Assembly (NCBI RefSeq): GCF_000002425.4
Contig: NC_037265.1
Span: 3,598,503-3,662,502, forward strand
Source of the DNA: Physcomitrium patens
Taxonomy: Eukaryota; Streptophyta; Bryopsida; Funariales; Funariaceae
DNA: 64,000 nucleotides
Direction of reading: 5' to 3'
This document shows positions 21,369 through 34,474 of the stretch, in pieces. The notes beneath the pieces were generated by a model. That model was not told where the DNA came from and did not search any database. It worked only from the letters and a program-made list of their open reading frames with translations. The stretch's first letter is position 1, and each line of letters opens with the position of its first letter. The position numbers were made by a program, and so were the translations under genes.

Positions 21369-22702
21369 TGTCGAGTTGTAACACGATTATACAGTGAAAA
21401 TAAAAAGAAAGGGGAATTTTATTAATATTCAATTACCTCGAATATTGGGAGCATCGACCAACTCCAGTACAAATACTGAGTGGTCAGGTTCAGTCACTCC
21501 GTTACAGTCAGCCAGGGCATACTGAAATGCTCCATTCGATCCCAATAACGGGAGTCAGCAGGAAGAGAAGGACCAATTCACAAGATGGGTTCGAGGAGCC
21601 AATTGGATCCAATTTCAATAATCCAATCGGTGTTCTTTTATCCAATATGAGACCTGAATTGGCCGGTCAATCCAGTGCAGTCTAATTACGGGAAATCCAA
21701 GTCTTACTATGGGTCTTAGCCAATCTGACGCGAGGACCAATTTGACCCAATTACTGGAACATCCAGGTTACTACGGGCATCTTTCCCAATATAGGACCTG
21801 AATTGGTCGGGCGACTCAATGTGGTCCCGATTACGGGGTTCGATTCTGTTTCAGGCTGTCCTGTTCTTTGTGCCGTCTCAGGGAACGTTGTTTTCGGTAA
21901 ATGGATTTCTTAAAGGCAAAAACGGAGGAGAAAGCTTGACGGCGAGAGCCAATTTCGGATCCAAGCTTGAGGTGGGAGCCAATTCCGGATCTAAGACGGA
22001 AGATTGAAGAAATTCAGAGGATAAGGTTAGGTGGGATATAGTTTTGGGGGTGGGTTTTTTTTGAAGGAAATCGGGGGGGGGGGGAGCGAGTTTTCAAGCT
22101 TCTGCAAGGTTACCAGTTCGGTTTTCATTGGAGGTTTTTGAAGATCAAGGGAATTAGAGAGAGGAGCTTCATGCTTCGGGTCGGGGAAGGAAAGACATAG
22201 AATTTGGATTTTTCTTCTTCGTAGAGTTTTGGGGAAGACTGAGGCAATCGCTGCTGAAGTCAGTGTTGTAATGGTGAATCGGGATTTTTAAATGAAGTGG
22301 GTTTGAATACTCTTGACTGTTTTGTGAAATCGAGTTACGTCTGTGATTGAAGGATTAAAAGGGTGTCTATAGGATTGAGTATGCGGAGTGAATGAAATTT
22401 ATTGGGTTAATCTAACAAGACAGTCAGTGGATACAAGATCGTAAGTACAAAGCAGTATTGAAGGTTAACAGTTTGGGTTGTACGGGGTTCTCTGTAACGT
22501 CTAGAGACCTACCGGTTGGGGCAAAAAGGACTTCGACAAGCAGTCGAAGAGCACCTGTATAGATTTACGGTACATTGTTGCAGTCGTTTACATTCCAGCA
22601 GTCAAAAACTGATAGACTGCTTGACTATCGACGAATCTCCATACTACCTTCTACAGCCAAACGCCCGGCGCGTTCTCGAGTAGGAAAGCACTTAATACGA
22701 CA
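21369..22702 (+). repeat. Element C 3' LTR
   Basis: 1334 bp, TGTCG...CGACA. It contains about 280 bp (roughly 22014-22294, with a GA-rich stretch and a run of G) that the 5' LTR lacks. The segment is bordered by AAAT on both sides. Confidence 0.92.
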
Positions 22703-23050
22703 TCGTAGGTTAGGACCTTTTTCTATTGCTTATCGATTACATATATTGATCTATAACTCTTTGGCACATATATAGATGACTTGCCTTGCAAGTTAAGACA
22801 TGTAATTAGCAAAGTCAACATGTTTTGGAGGCCCTATAGGATATCACCACGTAGCTTCTAATTATAAGTATATAAGGGGACAAGAGTGAAGCCTTCTTCA
22901 CTCTTGTCAATGCCATTCTAGTCCTTAGTCTTGTTTCAAGACTTTCTAGTCTTCTTGTTTTTGGCAATAACCATTCTAATTAATATTACATTATCTTTCG
23001 AATGACTTTTTAGTTCTCTTTAGTGACATAAGAGTGTATCAAGGATTCTC
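22703..23050 (+). mobile_element. Element D, remainder: pol C-terminus stub and truncated 3' LTR
   Basis: After the C insertion the D sequence resumes (CGTAGGTTAGGACC, the RLGPF motif) for about 50 bp. It then jumps by an internal deletion into the 3' LTR at about 22760. The LTR keeps a TATA box at 22869 and the start 11-mer ACTCTTGTCAA at 22900-22910, 31 nt apart. The 3' boundary of the LTR is uncertain. Confidence 0.75.
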
Positions 23051-24795
23051 TTTCTTTGAGATTCATATCCCCGAAAATTTATATCTTTTGGTCTTAAGAG
23101 TATCTAGCTTGTTAAAAACTTGTAGCAATAGTATATTGTTGGTATAGCATTAGTGGCGTCTGTAAAATAAAATAAAACTATCTATTTAGCAATCTCTTAA
23201 AATAATTTAATTTTTTTTCTTGATTAATATTAAGATCTTGTTAATTTTTTCTTTATATATCTATAATTCTTTAGATTTCTTTAGACCATATGAATATATT
23301 TGTATCCAATAGTTTGAAATTGGCTTATATTTTAAATTATTTAGATATTTTTTTAATATATAAAATATTATATAATATTCTAATGATTTATCTTTTTTTT
23401 TGAAGTATTATTCAAATTATTTAGATCTAAAACATGTCTTAGAAAATAAGGTTTCAATTCATAGTATTTCTTATAATTTTTATAAAATACTAAAAAATAT
23501 AATTAAATTTATTATTTCTAATATATTTTTATTGAATACATCTTACTTTTAGAATAATTATATATCAAAAAATTATGTTTTAATATAAGCTTTAAAATAT
23601 TTATTATAAAATGAATTTATTTTATTATTTTATTTATTTTAATATATTCTTGGATAAATTTTTAATTTATAATATAAATCTTTTTGTCATACTAATATAT
23701 TATTTTAATTTTTATTTGCAATATTTTTTATTTTTTTGTATATTTTATTTTTAGATATTTTAGATCTTTAAATTTTACTTTTATATTCTATCATGATTAT
23801 CATATACATGCTTACTTATATTAAAAAAAAACTTATGACTTATTTACATGTACAAATACTTTTTATACATAAAAATATTTTTTATGCAATTACTTATAAA
23901 AACTAAGATAATATGTTATATATATAAGTATTTGATTTTAAATTTTGTTTTAAAATATATTCTAATAGTATAAATAATTTCATTATATTATAAATATTTT
24001 ATATGAATGTATTAATATATTTTAAATTTAATATATAGATACATATTTAACATTAGCTTAATTATAAAATAATATAAAAATCATTGGAATATAACCAATA
24101 TTTCGATATCGTGGAATGACCATTAAATATTTTTATATTTTTTAAAATCTATATAAATGTCTTTATGAAATATTTCTTATAATTGTTAGTTAGTATGGTA
24201 TGTATACTCCTAGTATATCAGGTTGTCTTTAAAGAATATTCTGTTTTTTTTGTTTTATTTAAAATTCATAGAAATAATTAAATTTAATTAGTGATTTAAA
24301 TCTATCAAAGTAATATTTTGTTCAATATATGGTGTAAAGGAAAAAAACATGTAAATTTGTTCTAATTTTATTTTAAAAAATACTTATTTGATTATATTTA
24401 TTTTTTTATTTTTATTTTATAAAAATTATTATAGTATCTAAAATGATCTGCTATATTATAATCCACTATTTATAAGAGAATGATAAAGCAATCCAATTTT
24501 TTACTAAAGCAATCCACCTTATTTTATTTATCATTACATCATTGCAGCCCTTGTCTTTGTTTCCAGCTATTCCTCTGTCCTTAGCCCTCCCTCCATTCTC
24601 TATTGTTCCTCTTATTCTTAGCTATCACCTCCCTAGCTCTTGTCCTCAACTCAATCCCTTAGCCTCTATCCTCCATGCTAAAAACAAGGGCAAAATTAGA
24701 AATAAAAGAATGGCCAAGAATAAGGACAGACTTGAAAGGATAAATTAATGGTTTAAATATGTGGATTTATTTAGTAAAAAATTTGGATTCTATTA

Positions 24796-24832
<37 letters not shown>

Positions 24833-25527
24833 CCTTTTCTATTACAAATATAAAATGATTAATTATATATATACAAATAAAAATATATAAAAATATATAA
24901 AATATGATTTACAAAATAAATACACATATAACTTTATTAAATTAGCTTATACATTCAACATTTATTTTTGATTTGAAATTATATATTTTTAAATTTGTAA
25001 AAGCAAAATTAAATACAAACACTTAAATTTACTACAATTAAATGTATCCAAGCTTCATGGAAGATAAATATTATTTATCTTTATCAAATAAAGTTAATTT
25101 CATTTTCATCTATGAAATCAATAAATTTAATATTATTTAAAATAAATATCTTCAATTAAGATTATATATTTTTAAATACAATATATTTTTATTTATATAT
25201 TTTTTATATAAATTAGCTCAAGGAGATAAATCAATAAGATAAACTAAAAGAGGCAAAAACCATCTTTGATTGGCTGCATATCTCATTATTTTTATCAAAA
25301 AATAAAAAAAAATAAAAAGTAACTCAACTTTTGATCAATAAAAGATCAAAATTTGTATGTTGTTGCTACAGATTGCTAAGAGTAGTATTACAAGATCACT
25401 AGGCATAGAGTTCAAAAGATTTGAATCAAAGCAATTACTATTTTATTATAATTATAATACTATTTCATATTATAATATAATTATCAATTGTTCAAATATT
25501 TTATCATCAGCAACATATGTTTTTATT

Positions 25528-25578
<51 letters not shown>

Positions 25579-28500
25579 TTATTAAAATTCTTTGTATATT
25601 TTATATTTATCATTTAATAATTATTTTTTATACCATATTTTAAAATCTTACCAACTTTATTTATCTTTATAAACATTTAAATCATATTTTAATAGGTTAA
25701 TTTATTAATAATATTTTATTTTAAAAATAATTAATTTTAAAATATAAATCTATTATTATTAATATCTTTAGATATTTTTAGTAGTATTTTTTTATTAGTA
25801 ATAAACTAAAATATTTCAATTTATTTATCTTATTAAGTTTATTATTATTTTTTAATTTTTTAATAAATTAATATGATTATTTAATCTAATTAAAATATTT
25901 AGAATAATTTTGACTTTTTTACGAAAAATAGGTGTGTCTATATGTTAACTTTTATTCAAAAAAATTAAATGATGTTCTTTGAGTTTATTTTTTAAAGTTT
26001 TGATGCAAAAAAATCTCAAAGCTAATTTAATTTTATTCAATCTATATATTAAGAATGCTCAAGGAGACAAGTAGTGACTCTTATTTGTTGCATGGATAGT
26101 TTTTTTTTTCAATTAAAAATGTTCATGTTCTATAGAATTTACAATCCGTTTTATAGTTCATTACTATGTTTTACAATTAATAAGGGAGTTCTACATGGCA
26201 TTTTTTATGGCATTTCATAGGACATTTCTCTCTCCTTTCTTACATTGATGGTAGAGCAATACAACTCACATTTTTTAGCTTTGTTATATTGATTAAGTTT
26301 TTGTTTTATTAGCTGAGTTGTAAAGAATGAAGCAAAACAAAGTAGATTCACAATATGTTAAATTTTTGTATTTGAGGTAAAAGTGATGTGTTTTGTGTGT
26401 TTCCTTATAAGTTTAAATCCACATCTAGCTTATGCAAGTGCAACATCTAGCATGTACAAGTACAATAGATTTGTCAAGAATTCAACAATTATAAAGGAAA
26501 AATTAACATAATTGCTGCCATTTTTTTTGTAAGCTCTACTCAACATTGGAGTATGTTAAGCATATATTTATTTAAATATAATAATTTTTTCTTCCTTGGA
26601 TTTATGCACTTCATATTATATAATAGTATATCAATTTATTACCATACATTCACAAGGAAGACAAATACATTGAAGAAGGCTCAGCAAGTTATTTGAATTT
26701 ATGCTATATATGAATAATAATCTTGTAGATAGCACCAATTTTGTCAAATTTATGCTATACAAAAATTATAAACTTGAAGACAATACCAAAATTTGTCAAA
26801 TTTTTGTTTTATTTATTATTTTATTTCTTTTTTTTTAACATTGGTATTTTATTGAATTTATGCTATACACAAATTAAAAATTACAAATTATCATTGTGCT
26901 TTTTATTTTAGAATTTCAAAAGTAGATTTGTAATGGCATTGCAAGTCTATTCAATTTGAGCATAGGTATTTTTTATTTTTGAATTGGAAAACACCAAAGT
27001 TTATCATATATATATATATATATATATATATTTCTTCAATCATTGGTATTTGGAGATAGTAATTCCACCATGATTAGATATCATACTAGCAAAGATTTTA
27101 GAGGCGACAATTGAGCCTCTAAATTATGAAGCTTCAATTGTTGTTCTAATATTAGATGACATGCTTATTCTAGATTGGGTATTAACAAATTATGAGAAAA
27201 AATTGTTGTTGGCATTACACAAATTAAACTGTCTTTTTAACCACTATTAATGTCCTATCATTGTGCTTTGCATTTCAAAATTTTCATTGTGCTTTGCATT
27301 GCATTACAAAAAAATTAGAAAAAAAATTTAATGCATTGAGTAGGATTAAGCAACAACACTTCTTTGTTGCAATTGACATTGATTTTTATTTTACTATTCA
27401 AATTCATTTTATCGCAAAAAAATCTTTAATTTACGGAAGTTCATTCTATAAGATGCTAAGTTTTTTATAAGATTCAAAATCAAGGTAACTAAACTTGGAC
27501 TTTATTTTTATTACAATAATTGTCAAATTTTATTTTGGATTGGATATTTTAAGTTGTCTTGCTCCAGAGCAAGCAAATGAATTTATTTGTAATATTTTTA
27601 TGATAATTAAAGTTTACTTTCTCTAGTCAAATTTACATAATGAAGTAATTTATTAAAGACATCATAATAAATTACTTTGTTGGACTTCATGATATCATTA
27701 TTCCAACAGACTTTGTTTGATTTTTTTGTAACATCAAAATTATACTTTATAAACAAAAAGCAGCTCATAGTAAAAAAAGTTAAATAAATTATAAAGCCAA
27801 TTGAGAGGAAAATTTAAGTAATTATTATTTTTGAGTATTGTGAAGTGCAAGCATGAAAATTAAAAAGATAAAATAACAACTTTTATAAGTATTATGTAAA
27901 AAAACCATAAATAGAAGTATTTTATATTTGACTTTTTTAATTCCGCTCAGCACGCATTTCACATCTTTCAACGATCATCTTTCTTTTTTTTATAATAAAA
28001 GCTAACATAGCATTATTTCATTATATTTATATTTTTTTTCCTTGCCTTGAGTAACAATCTTCTGTAGTACCTTATTATAGCTACTATCTTTGTTGCTACA
28101 AGGACTCATCCTTTATATCACTTCCCTGTTTTTAAAAAATAGTTCTATGAGTTTTATTGTTGTTTGGATATTTTGAGCTTCCTCGATATTTTGAGTATAA
28201 TGTTAAAGGATTTGTCACAAGCTTAGGTACTCACAAGAATATTAAAGATACTTTGATTATTACTAATTATAATTATTGAAACAAAGATGGCCTTTGAAAT
28301 TAGGTCTAAAAAGTACTCCATTATATGTGATATTTATACATCTCCTATACTATGGCCAACAAGAATCACGTGTTGACAAATAAAAAAGTCATGAGAATTT
28401 GTTTTCAGTACTAAATTTGAATGTACAACTAATAGATTGCCTACAAACTTAAATACATGACTCTAATATCAATGGGTTTATTTTGATATATTATGGTATA

Positions 28501-29604
28501 AATCATCCATAAAAGAGGTCAAAAAATGAGTCATTTAAAAGTTTTCATATTTCAAACCATGTTTATGAGAAGGACTAAAGAAATAATTCCAACAAATTTT
28601 AGACAAGTTTTAGGCATCCGTCACTTATCAAAGATGCAATATAAAAGCAAAAGTGAGAGAGTGGAGGAACAACAGAAGGTCTAAGAAGAAGCAAGAACCA
28701 CTTCAATCTATTAGTTGCTAGTATTTCAAGAAGGTTCAATTCGTTCAAAGTAACTCAAAAATGGTTCATTTTTGAGAAAGACTTGAAATCAAAGTTTAAA
28801 AGCACGGATGGAAGAAGATGAGGCTAGCTGTAAATGATTGTTTGTACCTTTATTAAGTAGTAATCCATAAAAATAATTACAATTTTTATTGAACTTGATG
28901 AGAGTCTTAGAAATTAATTCATATTTAAAGTACTAAATTGAGATATTTCATCTAATTTTTTATTTTATATTAATATTTTTTATCTTTATAATTATACTTA
29001 TAGTTTTTATAATTTTTATATTATACTTAATATATTAAATTTTATATTACATCTTTATTCTAAACGAAATTCTTGAGCAAAAAAGTTTTATTGAAATTTT
29101 AAAAGTATTGTCAACTATTGTGAGAATTTCTTTATAAAAATTTAATAATAAATATTTTATTTTTTTCATTTATATAAAATTTTTAATATTCAATTTTATA
29201 TATTTATACACATAAATATTTTTTATATAAGTAAATAAATAAATATTAAATATTTTTAATAAATATTATTTAATATTATTAAATATTTACTATTTTATTT
29301 ATTTATTTGATTTATGAAATATAATATTTTAGAAAAATTGAGCAAGTTATTATAAAAATATGTATAATCATGATTAGTAGGAATGCATAGATATAGAATA
29401 TTTTTGTTAAAGCATTGTGGCATTATAATTTGACTAATTAAGCTATATATGCTTAATTTTATTATATAAGTACTATGTTATTGTGCTAAAATATTTAACT
29501 AATAAGTTTTATTGAAATTTTATAAAAATTCTATTTTGATACCTATAAGCTTATTCCAATTTTTTCATGGAACTTATGTTGTTATGAACAGTCTAATTTT
29601 AACA
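23051..29604. other. AT-rich intergenic DNA without a recognisable gene
   Basis: Very AT-rich sequence with short, stop-laden frames. (AT)n runs lie at about 24798-24831, 25531-25571 and 27005-27031. A short GC-richer patch at 24540-24710 has no recognisable product. The 26.0-28.8 kb part is less repetitive and may hold unrecognised decayed elements. I found no tRNA or gene. Confidence 0.6.
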
Positions 29605-30170
29605 ATGAATCAAAAACCAGTTGCTCAATAACGGGATAGGAAACGTGAGAGAATACAAAGGGAAGCTGAAATAATTACAAGTGCTAAAGCCATACATAAT
29701 TTAGAAAAGATGAATGTGTTGTGTCTTCATTGTAATGCATTACATGGATCTAATGAACATTTAGTCCAATAGCCAAAGGAGCTTCTGTTATTTAGACAAT
29801 GTTGTTATGAAAGAAAAGTTTTTCTACCATCTCTACTTTTTTGTTTTTGCTTTTGAGATACTTATTTGAGGACAAAGATGTAAGAGCAAGGGAGTTTTAA
29901 GAAATTATTTGTTAATACAATACTACACATGCATTTACTTCCTTAGATATAAAATATTGATCAATTTGTGCTGTAAGAAAATGAACTATATGATTTTATA
30001 ATAAATAGAGAATTGTGCCATTTAGTACGAGTATTATTATGAGAAGAAGGTATTAATCCAATTTTTATACAATTCTATATCTACAATACATTATTTGTAC
30101 AAGATAGAAGAATAAGATGTAATCATGGTTTATTGAGAAAAATTATGCAAAAAATTGGAGAAGTTTTGAA
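29605..30170 (+). pseudogene. Helitron Rep/helicase relic, N-terminal part (H1)
   Basis: Conceptual translation starting with ATG at 29605, with frameshifts and stops, gives the N-terminal order of plant Helitron proteins. It has RKRERIQREAE, then the Cys-rich block CLHCNALHGSNEHL, FRQCCYERKVFLPSLL, a YLFEDKDVRAREF block, YNTTHAFTSLDIK, EEGINPIFIQFYIYNT and QDRRIRCNHG. This is the region before the rolling-circle Rep motifs. Helitrons move by rolling-circle replication. The gene is broken by element F and continues at 34475. Confidence 0.75.
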
Positions 30171-30793
30171 ATATATATATATATTCTATTATGTGAAGTC
30201 TACTTGAAAATGTACCAAATACCTAGCTGTGGAAGGAAAAATGGAACTTGCAACAAGATGATCTTAATGACTCTAATAGAATTTTAAATAAAATATTGTT
30301 AAATTATAACAGCACTAATTAATATTTAATTAAATCCAATAAAAATTCATTTATAGATGAAAATTTTCCTTAGATGAAACTTTAACTTTGATGAAAATTA
30401 ATATAAAAATAAAATAAAATAAAATTATATAAAAAAATGATTGAATCATATAAAAAAATTATCAAATGTGTGATTTTTTTTGTTAATTAAGTATCTTGTA
30501 TTATTTTTGTGGATTTTTAAGTGTGGATTTTTAACTAATTAAGAGAATCAAGAATTTAAATTGAAATAGAAGGTAACTTAAGCAAAAAAAAGTATAAGCT
30601 AATTAAAGATTGTGAATTAGAATAGATCATCTATTTGAAGGATTTATTTAGATCTTAATTGAAGAGATATAAGACTTCTTAGACCTTAAATCAAATATTA
30701 ATTAATTATTACTAAAATAATTAAATAATTATAAATTAAATAATTAAATAATTAAAATAGTTTCTCAATTAATAGAAGTTTATCTTAGTTTAT
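30171..30793. other. AT-rich sequence between Helitron H1 and element F
   Basis: About 620 bp of AT-rich DNA. It should contain the left boundary of element F, but no LTR, gag or Helitron homology is recognisable here. Confidence 0.4.
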
Positions 30794-33700
30794 ACTAGGT
30801 GTGGACATTTCAAATATAATGTCATGTCTTTTGGATTCACAAATATATCAATCACTTTTCAATATTTCATAAATGAAATTTTTTGTGAATTTCTTAATGA
30901 TTTTATTATCTATTATTTACATAACATTCTAATCTACTTTAAGAATATAAAAAAAAATAAACCTCATGTTTTTCATGTGTTACAAAAACTTAGAGATACA
31001 AAATATATGTCAAGACGAAAAAGTATATAATCCACACTACTTAAGTTGAATTCTTTGAATATATCATTTCCAATAAAGGGCTAATAATGGATCCAAAGAA
31101 AGTCCAGACTATCATAGATTGGAAGATTTCAAGAATAATAAGAAATGTGCAATGCTTTTTAGGTTTTGCCAATTACTTCTAGATCTTCATCAAAAACTTT
31201 ATTCAAGTTACAGCCTTATTTTTACATTTGACTTGTAAAGACAAACTTAAGTGGAATAAAGAAGTCATATCATTGTTTGATGCTTTAAAGAAGGAAATTA
31301 ATTTTTCACCAATCTTATATTATATTAACTTCTCTAAAGCATTTTTATGAAAACAAATGTATTTGACTTTGCTTTAGATGCAATATTATCATAAATAGGA
31401 ATAAATGATAAATTCAATCTTATAATTTTTTATTTTAGGAAATTTTTAGCAATAGAGATCAACTATTAAATCTACAATAAAGAACTTCTTACAATTGTAG
31501 ATTCTTTTCAAGAACGGTGTCACTATCTAAAAAGTACTTCTAATTCAATTATTGTATATATAAATTATAAGATCCTTGAGTATTTCATATCAATACAAGT
31601 GTTGAATTATTGCCAAACTTATTGAAATATTTCATTATGAAGATTTGATTTTAAGATCATATATAAACTTAAAAAACAACAAAGTTTGTTAGATATACTT
31701 TGTAAAAATTCTTATCTTGCATCAAAAGAAAGAAATGTAGCTTTTAATCAACAAAAAATGATCATCTTGAAGCTTGAGCAAATTCATCTTGGAGAAATAT
31801 AATCATCATTGACTATTGATTCAACATTTATTAAGCAAATTCAATCAAGTATGTCCTTTAATCTTCTTATTCATTATATCAAGAATACTTCTTTTAAGTT
31901 TCATAATACATCCAAGTTTGAGTTCAAAAATAGCCTACTATGTTTTGAAGGCTGCTTATATATTCTAGAAGAAGAAGCATATTTACATTGTGATGTAATA
32001 TGACTATATAGTGAAACTATAATTAAAATTAAATTTCTAATTAATATCTAATTATCTTGATTCAATAATAATTCAATGTATCTAAATATGGCTTTTATAA
32101 AAGCCTCTTAGTTTATTATCTTATCTTAATAGTTAATAGCTTAAAAGTTGGTCAGTACTTTTACCCTCTAAGTTGTAGAGACTCTTTTACTACTTTAGAA
32201 AGACCATAAATTGATAAAATTAGATTAAAAGAGATAAATAAGTAATATGGTTGATACTAGGATTAAGTTCAAGATAATATTGGACTAAAAAATCCTTAGG
32301 ATAGGTTAGATTGATACTTGGAGATCAACTGTTTGTGAAATACATTGAAATTAGATCTCTAACCACTAAAACAACTGCCTAGGGCAAAATAGGAAGGCAT
32401 TCAAAGATCAAAGTTTAGGATTTGAGAGCTAAATTAGAATTTCTTATAGAAACATAAGGCTAGTTTTGATACAATTTTTTTGGACTTTGCAATTTTTATT
32501 CAAAGTTAAGATTTGTATTGGCAACTTGGAATTTATGCAATATAATTAGGGCTAGCACTCTCAGCTAATTCATAAAAATGATGTCTCATCTATAGTTAAA
32601 ATTTTGAAAATTCTTGGCTAATTAGGTGTGCTAAATGTATGTATAATTTTGTAATAATCCAACAATGCAATTTTAGAGCTTATATCAAGAGACTTTTTGT
32701 AGCTGCAAATGTAGAAGGTTATAAAATACTTTCTATAATCATGTAATATTTTTTCTAGATCAAAAATTCTTCATCATTGATCCTATTGACTTCTTCAACT
32801 ATTGCTTATATCAAAACAATCATTTTTTTATTTCAATAGATTTTATTATAGATCTTTCAAATTCAATTTATATAACTCTATAATTGTGATTGTAAATTGC
32901 TTCATCAAAATTGTATATTTTATATTATGTATAAAATCTATTTTAGGTAAAAAATAGCTAAGTTTTTTTTTGATAATATCTATTTCTATAATGGATTATC
33001 AAAGGATATTATATTAGATAGAAGGATATAATTTTTATGAAGATTTTGAAAAAAAAAATAGATATTAAAAGTAGATATAAAACTGTCTTTGGCCTTTTAT
33101 CTTCAAACTAATGGATAAATAGAATGGATAAATTAAGTTTTAAAGCAATATTTGAGGTATACCATCAACTATCATTAACATAATTGGATAGCTTTTTTAC
33201 CTTTGGTAGAGTTTATTTATAATAATTTGATACATTAGAAATTCAACAAACACCTTTTTTTTACCAATTATGGTTATCATCCATGATTTAATACTTTTAA
33301 CTTTTCAAAAGTTGATAATTCTATTATGAAAGATTTGGCAAATCATTTGTCAAAGTTACATGCAACAATGAATGTGTAGTTAAACAAAGCTCAAAAACAA
33401 CAAAAGATCAATATAAATGTCTATTACAAAAAATAACCATAATTCAATATTAGTGATAAGGTATAGTTGCTTTGTTGCAATATCAAGACTACTTATTCTT
33501 GTAATAAGTTAATCTATTGTAGACTTAGTTCTTTTCTTATTTATAAACAAATCAATCTTATCTCTTATTGATTATATCTTATAGAGTCTATGAAGATCCA
33601 TCATGTATTCTACATATCTCTTTTTGAACCATATAAGATGATGAATATCTTAAAAAGAAGATAATTTTTCTTATATAAGTAAATAATAATCAAGAATTTA

Positions 33701-34004
33701 AGGTAGAAGAAGCTTTAGATTGAAGGTAATACCAAAATTGATTGGAATATCTTATTCATTGGCATGGTTATGATATTAATAAAGTCATGAGAGCCATCAA
33801 AGAATCTTGCAAATCTAGCAAAGAAAATTGATGTTTTTTTATTAATAAAATCGATCAAAATGAAGATAAAAGATAGTAAATCTTTGCTATAAAAGAAACA
33901 AGATATAAAAAGATAGCATTCTATCTTCTATCCTTATTCCTAATTTTTATATATTTGTGGCATTAAAGTGATAGAGAATCAACAACTTGCAAATTCATTT
34001 CAAA
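30794..34004 (+). pseudogene. Element F, degenerate B-like pol with ORF3 stub
   Basis: Heavily decayed plus-strand copy. RT begins in mid-domain (MSFGFTN near 30824), followed by RNase H (about 31320-31700), integrase (about 31800-31990 and 32670-33450) and a chromodomain remnant (about 33690-33800). Near 33968 the ORF3 start is recognisable (ATA-GAG-AAT-CAA-CAA, matching ATG-GAG-AGC-CAA-CAA in B). The 5' half of the element is missing. A foreign block interrupts integrase at about 31992-32665. Confidence 0.75.
31992..32665 (+). repeat. Insertion in element F, probable solo LTR of a C-like family
   Basis: About 670 bp absent from the homologous part of B. Its start, TGTAATATGACTATATAGTG, is similar to the start of the C LTR (TGTAACACGATTATACAGTG), with further similarity over the next 60 bp. 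The right boundary is approximate and no target duplication was confirmed. Confidence 0.4.
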
Positions 34005-34474
34005 AAATATTGTTTATTGAGAAGAAATATATTCTTAGAAGCTTCATAGATGTAACTTTGACTTTATATATGTTTATATTAATTGATAGATTAGAAACTT
34101 GGTTAATAAATAAGCCATGTATCAAATATATTAATAGCATGTAGAATAAGCTAACTATGTGTCACACATATAAAAAATTTATCTTATAAGTTAAAACATG
34201 TATTTAGCAAAATGAACACATGTTGAAAGTCCTATAAAAAATTGTTATATACCTCTTAGTCAAAGAGTATATATGGAAGCAAGAATGAAGTCTTCTTCAC
34301 TCTTATCAATGTTTTTTTAGTCTTTAGTTTTGTTTCAACTCTTTCTACTCTTCTTGACTTTGGCAATAGCCATTCTAATTTAATATTATATCATCTTTAA
34401 GTGATTATCTAGTCTTTTTGAAGTAGATAATAATATTTTGATCTTTCAATTCTTCAAGATTTATGTCTTTGATA
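34005..34474 (+). repeat. Element F 3' LTR (decayed)
   Basis: Similar to the B LTR from its U3 (AGAAGCTTCATAGA) to its end (CTTTGATA for CTTGACA). The TATA box at 34268 and the transcript-start 11-mer ACTCTTATCAA at 34299-34309 keep the 31-nt spacing. The LTR start is lost. Directly after it the Helitron reading frame resumes. Confidence 0.7.

Larger units (their letters stand above)
14340..22702 (+). mobile_element. Element C: Ty3/gypsy element of another lineage, nested in element D
   Basis: Plus-strand LTR retrotransposon with LTRs starting TGTCG and ending CGACA (a 5-bp terminal inverted repeat). It is flanked by TCGT at 14336-14339 and 22703-22706; a shared A makes the target duplication 4 or 5 bp. 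It carries a tRNA-type primer site, gag, protease, RT, RNase H and integrase but no chromodomain. The D sequence on both sides joins within the DYR.RLGPF motif of the pol C-terminus. A 665-base run of N lies inside. Confidence 0.93.
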
